From assembly GCA_028274465.1 (NCBI GenBank), contig CM051456.1, forward strand, positions 88,956,753 through 89,020,752: a stretch of DNA of 64,000 bases. The letters run 5' to 3'. The translations under genes and the position numbers were made by a program. This DNA is from Plantago ovata (Eukaryota; Streptophyta; Magnoliopsida; Lamiales; Plantaginaceae). Below, one piece after another: positions 35,501 through 44,465 of this stretch; within the stretch, counting starts at the first letter, position 1; each line of letters begins with the position of its first letter. A model generated the notes under the pieces. That model made no database searches, had not been told where the DNA came from, and was given only the letters and a program-made list of their open reading frames with translations.

Positions 35501-37200
35501 GAAAACCTGTTAATAAGTGGATTAGAGATCATCCCTCTACAGATATGATTGGTGATATTGACAAATGCCAAGTGACTAGATCCAAAGTATCTACTAATCA
35601 AGAACTTGCTGAAGAAGCAAATGTCATAGAAGTAGAAGCTTTGTTCTCTTGCTTTGTTTCAGAAATTGAACCTAAGACCATAGAAGAAGCTTTAAAGCAT
35701 TCTGAATGGATCAAGGCAATGCAAGAAGAACTGGATCAATTTGAAAGGAACAAAGTCTGGAAACTTGTACCCCTTGTTGAAGGCAAGAAAGCAATTGGTA
35801 CAAAGTGGGTGTTCAGAAACAAGCTAAGTGAGTCTGGTGAAGTGACAAGGAACAAAGCACGTTTAGTTGCTCAAGGTTACTGTCAAACTGAAGGATTGGA
35901 CTATGATGAGTCTTATGCTCCAGTTGCAAGATTGGATGCAATTAGGCTTTTCTTAGCCTTTGCTGCTCACAATGAATTCATTGTTTATCAAATGGATGTT
36001 AAAAGTGCATTCCTAAATGGTGAACTTGCTGAAGAAGTCTACTTGGAACAACCCCCTGGCTTTGAAATTCCCTCAGAAACCAAGATGGTATACAAGCTTC
36101 AGAAAACAGTATATGGTCTAAAGCAAGCACCAAGAGCTTGGTATGATTCCTTAGCTAAGTTCTTGCTGGACAATGGTTTCAAGAAAGGTGAAGTTGACAA
36201 AACTTTATTTACCATGAACCATGATGGTAAAATACTCTTAGTCCAGATTTATGTGGATGACATAATATTTGGATCTAAGGACAAGGAACTTTGTGATGAT
36301 TTTGCCAAACTCATGACAAACAAGTTTAAAATGAGTATGATGGGTAAATTGAATTATTTCCTAGGATTGCAAGTCAAGCAACTCAAAGATGGAATATTCA
36401 TAAATCAAGCAAAGTATGCAAAGGAAATGCTCATAAAATTTAGGATCAAAGAGGAAGAAAAACCTGAAAATATCCCTATGAGCGTTGGTACCAAATTGGA
36501 CAACACTAAAGAAGATAAGAGTGTTGAAGAACACAAGTATAGGAAGCTCATTGGTTCCTTGCTGTATTTAACAGCAAGTAGACCTGACATTCAGTATGAT
36601 GTTCGTGTGTGTGCAAGATTCCAATCTGATTCAAGAGAATCACACTACAAAAAGGCACTTAAGATACTAAAATATGTCAAAGGTACAATCAATGTTGGAT
36701 TATGGTATCCTAAAGATTCTGGATTGGAATTGGTTGGTTAGTTTGATGCTGATCATGGAGGATCAACTCTTGATAGAAAAAGTACTTCTGGAACTTGTCA
36801 GTTTCTAGGTACTAGATTAATATCATGGTTCAGCAAGAAGCAAACCTGTGTTGCCAATTCATCTACTGAATCTGAGTACATTGCGGCTGGTTGTTGCACA
36901 GCTCAAATCCTATGGATTCAGCAACAATTAAGAGATTATGGTATTTCTGCAAAGAAAGCACCAATCTTTTGTGATAATACAAGTGCTATTGGTATCACGC
37001 AAAATCCTAAGTTCCACTCAAGTACAAAGCACATTGATATTAGACATCATTTCATTAGAGATCATGTGGAAAAAGGAGACATTGAGGTTGTGAAAGTAGC
37101 TATTGATGATCAACTTGCTGACATCTTTACAAAGCTCCTACCAAATAATTGGTTCGCAATGCTTAGGTATAACCTTGGATTGATTGAACTACCTCAATAG
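32541..37200 (+). pseudogene. pol: Sire-2 pol, interrupted by a solo Athila LTR
   Basis: Protease with FDSGCGKHMTG (32581); GAG-pre-integrase near 32970-33120 with CNACQQGK; integrase, broken by the nested LTR 33133-34405 and continuing with VVDDYSRFTWVVF, TDHGTEF and QQNGVAERKN to about 35000; copia RT from about 35745 ([29 protein letters not shown] near 35993, catalytic YVDD near 36250); RNase H to a final stop at 37198 (GSTLDRKSTSGTCQFLG, ANSSTESEYIAA, DIFTKLLP). The set is typical of SIRE/Maximus-type copia. Few breaks beyond the insertion. Confidence 0.94.
33133..34405 (+). repeat. Solo Athila LTR in Sire-2 integrase
   Basis: TGATGAATGTG... to ...GTTCATCA, 1273 bp, with a perfect GCAGT duplication at 33128-33132 and 34406-34410. 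No internal region. GC palindromes at about 33488-33530, followed by TATATATAG. It diverges visibly from the other Athila LTRs here, so it represents another subfamily or an older event, but it must postdate Sire-2. Confidence 0.95.
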
Positions 37201-37220
37201 TAAGGGATACATTTGGTAGA

Positions 37221-37587
37221 TTGTTGAAACAGGCATTCAGCAAGCCAAAGTATGCTTACATGTATAAGGTCTCTTCCACTGATTTCTTCTAAAAAAGAAA
37301 TGATAGGTCACCGCATGATTGTTGAAACAGGCATTCAACAAGTAATTCCTTCAAACCGGGTATTTGTTAGGAAAACTTGATCACTTGCTGAGACGGGCAC
37401 TCAGCAAAACAAAAACTTTAAAGATTGCTGAAACGGGCATTCAGACAATCAAAGATACTGAAACAGGTATTCAAGTATCAAAGGAAAAACCTGAGACGGG
37501 AACTCAACAATGAGCTATAATACTTCTCAAATTTTACCTAAGGATATCTCAATATAAAAAGAATTTGCTGAGACGGAAACTCAGAAA
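37221..37587 (+). repeat. Array of seven short hairpins after Sire-2 pol
   Basis: Seven copies of one inverted repeat at about 37221, 37319, 37385, 37425, 37454, 37491 and 37564. The consensus is arm TTGCTGAR, 7-nt loop ACGGGCA or ACAGGCA, arm YTCAGCAA. The copies at 37319 and 37385 are perfect 8-bp stems; the others have one mismatch, wobble or bulge, or shortened arms. Spacing is irregular (37-98 bp). The array is non-coding and sits in the first 400 bp after the RNase H stop. Confidence 0.85.
37365..37379 (+). other. LTR-start look-alike after pol
   Basis: TGTTAGGAAAACTTG, preceded by TATT, matches the Sirevirus LTR start TGTTAGGAAACTTG apart from one extra A. The match ends there. It lies about 165 bp after the pol stop, roughly where a 3' LTR would begin in a Sirevirus without an extra ORF. 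Confidence 0.55.
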
Positions 37588-37621
37588 TGTCTTTTAACTT
37601 AAAGAAATATGAGATATTTGA

Positions 37622-37637
37622 TTAAGGGGGGATTTTC
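37622..37637 (+). other. Internal polypurine-like tract
   Basis: TTAAGGGGGGATTTTC resembles the polypurine tract before the 3' LTR (AAAAAGGGGGAAATT). Extra polypurine tracts upstream of the 3' LTR are known in Sireviruses. Use as a second plus-strand start is inferred. Confidence 0.45.
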
Positions 37638-38024
37638 AGCAAGTACAAGGCTTGTTACCTAAAAAGGTAAGTGCCAAAGTCAAATTGATCAAAATCGCTG
37701 AAAAGATTCTGATTTGCTTCAGCAAGCAATTAGCGTTGGAGTAAAAAGGATCAAATCCCGTTAATCAAGGTAAAATCAAATTGTGACGTTAATCGTGGCA
37801 CAAATAAACTCGCTATTAATCATGACATGAAATACAATCGTGGCCATTGATTTAAAGCAGTTTTTGATCCAACGGTTGATATTACAAAGAGAAAGTGTGC
37901 TCTGACGGTTTTTGTTAGTGGACCACTACGCATTTAATGCAAAGGCTCCACTAACACAGTTGAATCTCTGTTTTACCCTTGCTGAGAACTCAAAACCATT
38001 GAGCTTCTCACACAACAGAGACAC

Positions 38025-38032
38025 TATATAAA
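38025..38032 (+). promoter_or_regulatory. TATA box ahead of Sire-2 extra ORF
   Basis: TATATAAA lies 143 bp ahead of the ATG at 38175 in a spacer conserved with Sire-1 (6526). A further TATATATAAG lies right before the ATG. Motif and spacing suit a plant promoter with a ~110-nt leader; activity is inferred. Confidence 0.5.
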
Positions 38033-38174
38033 CAAAGAGTTAGAGAAAGACAAAATTCTTTAACTCACATTTCCTTTCTCTGCAAATTTTCTAGCATGTG
38101 CCCTGAATTCACTGTACCTCCGGTCAAAAAGAAAAACTATCTTTTTCGTAAAACTCCCTTGCTATATATAAGAG

Positions 38175-38507
38175 ATGGCTCCTAGGAGACAATCTTCCAA
38201 GACCTCTAAGTCATCCAAAGTTGACAGTGCTGGAAAAAGCACTACACCGGTTGAAATTCCGGCAACCAACACAGTGAAAATTGTGTTGAAAAACGACAGA
38301 GTAACCGAAAGACCCATATGCCGCCTGCATATCTCGACACTACAAAGTGTGAGCAGATGTTGCAGTGGGGCGGATTTTCCAAGGAGAAGTATATTAGATA
38401 CTTCTATGAACAAGAACTGGATGAAGAAAACGAAGAGGCCTTGAACTTGATTAATCAACAAGGCCTTCTTTTCTTCATAACTGCTAGCACTAAGAAAGTG
38501 AGCATGT
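38175..38507 (+). pseudogene. Sire-2 extra ORF, N-terminal part
   Basis: ATG at 38175 opens MAPRRQSSKTSKSSKVDSAG, matching Sire-1 at 16080. It includes YLDTTKCEQMLQWGGFSKEK and ends where Athila-B is inserted (CATGT duplication 38503-38507). The rest of the ORF resumes at 56657. The N-terminal Ser/Lys-rich stretch is basic, not a signal peptide. Confidence 0.85.
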
Positions 38508-39723
38508 TGATGAACGTGTATTTACACTTTCATTCGAGTCTTTTTCACCAATTTAGCTATCCTCTAGGTTAATTTAGCTTATATTTTAGTGCATTTTATT
38601 AGAATTTTATTAGAATAGTGTCACGTTTCCCTTTTCTTTGCATTTTTCAGGTTTTAGGTAAAAAACGTACTTTTATGGGCAATATTGATGAAGAGGACGA
38701 AGTTTTGGGTATTTCGAGGACATTCATGGTGTATTTAGAAGGTTCCGGATGAGATTTGAGGCCTAGGGGACGAGTTTCAAGGCTTAAAGGTCACTAGAAG
38801 GCAAAATCCGAGTCCGAAAAAGAAAAGAAGGTCAAAAATCTCGCTCTCGCCGATCTGGATGTCCCAGGCGAACCGCCTGGGACGTGGGGCGATTCGCTCC
38901 ACACCAGGCGAATCGCCTGGCACTTGGGGCGGTTCGCCTGGGGAGTTTCCGCAGCTATATATATCTTTGCCTATTTTTCTACGTTTTTCAGACCTTCTCA
39001 CATTATTTTGAGAGACAAATTCTCCAGAGCCTGTTCTGGGAATTATTAGCATAGAAGACTCTTTTTCTTATTGATTTGGAAGCTTTAGCATAGAGATTGG
39101 ACATCTTTGATTTTCGATTCTTGCTTGTGAGTTAGCAATTCATCGGAGATTGACAACCTTCGTTGGTAACTTGTATCTCACAATTTTTCTGCTTTTATTT
39201 ATTTCATTCAACATGTTTTCATTCAATCTTTCTTTGATTCTTGTTGATTGCAATATGAGTAGCTAAATCTATCGTTGGTGATAGTATGTGATTTCTTAGC
39301 TAGGGTTCTTGATTATGCATGAGTGCCTTCGCGCGTTTAAGACTTGATTTATTGTTTTATTTGTTTGATCTATCTAAGCCATCTATCTTCGTAGTGTTGA
39401 ATTGAAAGGAACACATAGGACATTTCATGATCATAGATCTCTATACGAACTTCAAGTACTTCATGCATGATTATTACCCGTTGCTTTGAATGATCATACT
39501 ATCACTAACTTCCATCATATTGATAAGAAAAATCTGTGCTTTGCTTGATTTTTTATTTATAGTTTAAGTTAAATTTTATAAAGCTAGTTATAGTCCTTAG
39601 AGATCGACACTTGAGGTTATTTTACTTCTACACTACGTGCCTTGGTTTTCGTTGTAGTTGTGAATTGCCTTTGGCTAAAAACAAATTTATTTGATTAATT
39701 GAGTCTGACAATCTCGTTCATCA
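38508..39723 (+). repeat. Athila-B 5' LTR
   Basis: 1216 bp, TGATGAACG... to ...TTCATCA. A GC palindrome block at about 38868-38940 (for example AGGCGAATCGCCT) stands directly before CTATATATATC near 38953, the probable TATA box. Confidence 0.95.
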
Positions 39724-39726
39724 AAT

Positions 39727-39744
39727 TGGTGCCGCTGCCGGGGA
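39727..39744 (+). other. Primer binding site (tRNA-Asp) of Athila-B
   Basis: TGGTGCCGCTGCCGGGGA, 3 nt after the LTR end; tRNA-Asp complement as in Athila-A. Confidence 0.92.
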
Positions 39745-39863
39745 CTATACTTATTTTTTCTCTTTAGCTTATTTATAGTTTCAGCATTCAATTCCTAGAT
39801 TTAACAAGTTTAGTTAATTTTCTCTCGTTTGATACTCTTTTCCATTATTGTTACAGATAGTGT

Positions 39864-41944
39864 ATGCAACATACGCGATCTAGTGGACTACCTCTTGCTG
39901 AACCTATCGAAGAAATTGACAGGGTTTACCATCAAAGAAGGCGGAATCTCGCTCAAGGTAACATAGAGAAAATCGATTTCTCTGAATATCTTCGAGCACT
40001 CTTTGAAGATCCCGTGATGGCTCGTCCACTGTTGAAATCATGGGTTCAACCCAAAAAGGAACGAATGAAGGGTCCAGCGATTGTCCTTTCGCCTGCGACT
40101 CGTGACTTGGAAATCAAAAACCACATATCCAGCAACTCCCAATGTTCTATGGCTTGGCTAGGGAAGACGTGATAGGGTATTTGCATGACATCGATGACTT
40201 CGTCAACCAACTCCCAAGACCGGGCACGGAGGTGACGGAGGACGAGCTGAGAATGAAGGTTTTTGCGATGGGGCTTGGCGATAAAGCCAAGGCATGGTTA
40301 GGCTTAAAGCGCAAATCACTGGTTTCAAACAAGACTATGATGAGACGATCTACACCGCGCTTGAGAGGTTCAACGACCTCTTGAACAAGTGTCCACACTA
40401 TTGTTTTGAGCTTTCGGATCTTGTCCAACACTTCTACAATGGGCTCACTTTTGTGAATCAACAAGTGGTGGATTTCCAGTGCCGTGGTAATATTTGGGAA
40501 GAAACCGCGGAGGCTATTTGGGCGGTTTTCGAAAGGCTTTCTAAGGGATCTCAATTCAAGGATCCAAGAGCAGTGGTTAGGAGGCGCGACGCTCCACCCA
40601 ATCAGGAGGTTCCAATGTATGGAGCAAGTGGAGATTGATTTGAGTGTTTCACCAATGAGCTGAAGCAAGTTCTCAAAAGCTCAGTTGGAACATCCGTTTC
40701 TAATGAGATTTGCCGGATTTGCAAGAACTATGGGCATGGGGCTCATATGTGTAGGTCGAAGCTTGCACAAGATGGTAGCAATTGGGTTCAAGGAAGCGAC
40801 GAGGAGGCCTTTGCTGCAGAATTTGGAGTTCAAGAAGCTAGCTATGGTCAAGATGGTAGGAATCCTCGTGGTGGATTCTGGAAAAGGGGGTTCCAAAACA
40901 ACCAAGGATATGCACCAGCTGGCCAAACTTATGGCCCTAACCAAGAACGTAGTAATATTAGCTATGGTAATGATCACTGTGAAAATCCCATTCCTAAAGA
41001 GCAACCGAAGTCGAAGACGGCTCTTCTCATAGAGAATTTGCAGAAAATGGTTGATCACACCCAAGGTTTTCTTAAGCGTTATGAAGAAGATTCGGAGAAG
41101 ACAAGGGCGAGACTTGATCAGTTGGAGGCAAGCACTAGGCTTGCTCATCAAAGATGCAAGAATTGATTGATCGTGGAGCAAGTAGGGAGCAAGGGAAATT
41201 GCCTAGAAACACTGAGAAGTCGGTGTCTATTACCTTGGTGGGTGATCTTCCTGTTGAAATCACCATCAAGAAGGTTGCTAATTGTGAGTGTTGCAAAGAT
41301 GGGGAGCCCCCACTCGCCAAGGAAGAAGAGAAGGACCTTGGTTTTGATGTTAGCGATGAGGAGCAAGAAGACCCTGAGCCAATTCCTGATAGTTTCGATG
41401 TGAAGGTTGGGATTGGTGAACTTGACGATATCCGTGCTACACTTGATACGGGTTCTTACTCGAATGTGCTCCCTATGAATGTGTTTGAGAAGAGTGGCCT
41501 TGGAGAGCTTTCGGAGCATAAGGCTATTGTGCAACTTGCGGATGGATCCTTTGTACGACCCGAAGGCATTGTGAAGAACGTATTGATTAAGATTGGTGAA
41601 GCTTCTGTATACACCAACTTTGTTGTGATGCCGGCGTCTACACCGGAATGGGGGATGTTGTTCTCTTGGGGCGTACGTTCTTGACTAAGCTACGCTCCGT
41701 AATCGACATCTACCGAAGAACTTGCACCATTGAGGTGGATGGCAAGCAACATGTGTTGCGAGCCATATCTGATCCTAGTCCTCACTTCAATGCTTCTCAT
41801 TCTATTAACTACTTTGGTCTTGTTGTATATATCCATTCTCACTCACAGGTACTAGGCATGAGGAAGAGATCGATGAAGGGGAAGTCTAGTACCTCAAGAA
41901 CAAGAACTAAAGAGCAAGAAGAAGTCGAGTCAAAGACTTTATAA
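39864..41944 (+). pseudogene. gag: Athila-B gag and protease
   Basis: ATG at 39864 (MQHTRSSGLPLAEPIEEIDR). Capsid of the Retrotrans_gag type: FYGLAREDVIGYLHDIDDFV, then FKQDYDETIYTALERFNDLL and QHFYNGLTFVNQQVVDF near 40330-40470. CCHC knuckle CRICKNYGHGAHMC near 40713. A Gln-, Tyr- and Gly-rich linker and a coiled-coil stretch follow (LLIENLQKMVDHTQGF near 41022). The aspartic protease has LDTGSYSNVLP near 41443 and VVLLGRTFL near 41655, ending at 41944. No RT follows. A few breaks. Confidence 0.9.
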
Positions 41945-43113
41945 ACAATGGCATTGTCCGGGAGGCAACCCGGAGTTTTTATCGCTTTATTGCATTGCAT
42001 TGCATTCATACAATGAACAATTTGCCTTCATTTGTGTGAATTTGTTAGTTTATGTGATGTTTTGTGCTTATGTTTATGTTTGAGTGAAATTTTTCGAGTG
42101 TTTTTAGTGAGGAAAATGGTTTTGGGGATAAAAACTGAACTTTTTTTGGGAAAATTTCGTCTCCCCACCTCTGGAGGTGGGGGGGGGGCGAATCGTCCCA
42201 CATCGCCAGAGAGTTTCAGGCTCTCTGGCAATGGGGGGCGATTCGCCCCACATGCGGGGCGATTCGCCCCACATCGCCAGAGAGCTCTCTGGCAATGGGG
42301 GGCGAATTGCCCCACACACGGGGCGAATCGCCCCCCGTACTCCGAGATTAAGGAGCGGAATTTCTCCCCAATCTCTCATTCTCTCATCTTCTTCACCTCT
42401 CTTACTCCAAAACACCCGAAGACTCAAAAATTCTTCCATCTTACATAAAACCTTCAATTCTCCATCAAATTTTGTGTTCTTTAGCTTCAATCGAAGCCCA
42501 TTACGTGCTCTTTCATTCCATCCGAACAAATTTCATCCTAGTTCATTCATTCTTCGGATCTGAGGTGACTTCACATGAACCCTAATTTTTCATATTTGAG
42601 GGTTTTTTGATTTATGCTTCAATTGAGCTTATATGGTGTATGGGTTGATTGTTTGTGTGATTAGAAACGTTATTCACTATCAATTGCATGTTCAATTTTG
42701 CTTGGTTTGTTGGTTTGAGAATTTTTCCTACTAGATGTCTATGTCTTAATGTGCATTGTTTCTTTTCCTTTCATTCCATGTCTATGGTTGTGCTTGTTGA
42801 TATGATAATGATGGACATGATGGTAGAACGTATGATTGATGAGTTTGAGGATTTTTGATGCTAGATTTTTCGCTACTATGGTATGACTTGAGCCTTATGA
42901 TTTAAGGTTAATTTTTCTAGCATGTGCTTAATGTGATATGTTACATGTCTATGATGTGTTGGTGTGTTGCATTTTAGTTCTAGAAGTGGCTAGATTAGAC
43001 AGGGAGCTTTGAGGAGTAAGATTGTTGATGTTATCACTCGTTTGTTTCACTCTTGCATTTGCATATGCATGAATCTGTTTTATGTTGTACAAGATACTAA
43101 TTGCTGCTTGTAG
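41945..43113 (+). other. Athila-B leader of ORF3: stem-loop, GC palindromes, splice-acceptor-like end
   Basis: A stem-loop CCGGG / CCCGG with loop AGGCAA is at 41958-41973, right after the protease stop; GGGAGGCAACCC-type motifs are common after pol or gag in plant Athila/Tat elements. GC palindromes fill about 42172-42334 (GGGGCGATTCGCCCC and variants). The last stretch has TACTAAT (43095-43101) and CTTGTAG (43107-43113), a branch-point and acceptor pattern 5 bp before the ORF3 ATG. No gene seen. Confidence 0.7.
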
Positions 43114-43118
43114 GTACC

Positions 43119-44465
43119 ATGCCACCACGTGACAAGAAGAAAGTTGGCTCGTCTAGGAGCAAGAAGGGCAAGGGGGCAGCTTCAAGCTCCCAACCTTCTC
43201 ATGAGTTGTTTGAGTTGTCGCTTTCTGCTATCGACGTCCGTTTAGGCTCCAAGCAGAGCTTGCTCAAGGTGGACGATCGACCATTCTGATCGGAGGATTG
43301 TGATTCCAGAAGGCCATGCTAACCGACCGGGTTACAAGGTGCTCTCTCGTTTGGCAAAGAAGAGGAATTGGGGTTGGTTTACTTCCAACCGTTTCAAGGG
43401 GTATGATAAGAGCCTTCTCCATGAGTTTTATGTTGGATATACGAATCTTGAAGAGAAGGAGGGTGTTCTTGTTAGAGGCGTAATCGTGCCATGGACTCCT
43501 GCCTCAATTTCTAATTTTATTCATATGGGGGAACGGGAGTTCACTGGAAGTGACCATTCTTATGTGTATTCGAGGGCTACTAGGGGGATTGGAAGTGATA
43601 TCATATATGCGATTTGCAACAAGCAATATGTGTTTCCAGAATCCGGGGCACAACCAGGACGGATCCATCAGAGTGACCTTAGTCTTGAGGGTAAGGTGGT
43701 GATGAAGTTTTGCATTTTCAATCTGATTCCTAGGAAGAATGACACATGGATTTAACCAAACTATGCTGAGCTCCTCTACTGCTTGTTGGGAAAGCATCAT
43801 AGACATCGGAAAGATCATGTATGAAGAATACGAGCGTCATTGGGAGAAGAAGAAGAAGCCCTTCATTTTTCCAAGTTTCATCACGGCTTGCAAATATCAT
43901 GGGGTTGAGGACATTGTTGAGGGGGATTCTGAGGTCGCGGCTCTTTCCCCGTCAACTATTGATGTGCAATTGAATAGGTATCGTATGAAGAATCCCACGG
44001 CTGCTGCTGCTGATGTTGAGGCTTCCCTTCGACAGAGTGATTCTGATGATGATGATGATGATGAGGATGCTATGGATACTGATGATGGAGCTGGTCAACT
44101 ATTGATGTGCAATTGAATAGGTATCGTATGAAGAATCCCACGACTGTTGCTGCTGATGTTGAGGCTTCCCTTCGACAGAGTGATTCTGATGATGATGATG
44201 ATGAGGAAGATGAGGATGCTATGGATACTTATGATGGAGCTGGTCGAGTTCCTATTCCTGATATTCCTTTTGTTAGTAGACCGCCACATGCACCGCCTCC
44301 AGCACCACATGGGTCTAGAGGTATTGACTTCTATGATTTTCGGGCCTACCTCGATGACCGTTTCGGTAGAGTTGATGCTAGTGTTGCAGCCTTGACCACT
44401 TCTGTCCAAGGGTTGCAACATAATCTTGATGGATACATTGCCAACGGAACCGCGATTGGGGGATA
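43119..44465 (+). pseudogene. Athila-B ORF3 (putative plant transposon protein domain)
   Basis: ATG at 43119 opens MPPRDKKKVGSSRSKKGKG, a basic N-terminus. The main domain includes LSRLAKKRNWGWFTSNRFKG, LLHEFYVGYT, VLVRGVIVPWTPASISNFIH and SDIIYAICNKQYVFPESG, the pattern I know from the putative plant transposon protein domain found in many large plant retroelements. It is followed by YEEYERHWEKKKKPFIFPSF, acidic Asp/Glu runs inside a 143-bp tandem duplication, a Pro-rich part (PPHAPPPAPHGSRG) and a helical end. No signal peptide or membrane span. Athila env-like genes sit in this slot, but this protein does not look like an envelope. A few breaks. Confidence 0.78.
43951..44236 (+). repeat. 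143-bp tandem duplication in Athila-B ORF3
   Basis: GTCAACTATTGATGTGCAAT begins both units (43951 and 44094). Each unit encodes an NRYRMKNP... part and an Asp run from GAT repeats. The second assembled copy (53237 and 53389) has period 152; the difference comes from GAT/GAG repeat number. Confidence 0.88.

Noticed and set aside
37221-37587. CRISPR-like repeat array
   Set aside because: Spacing is irregular, repeats are hairpins inside a plant retrotransposon, and there are no cas genes.
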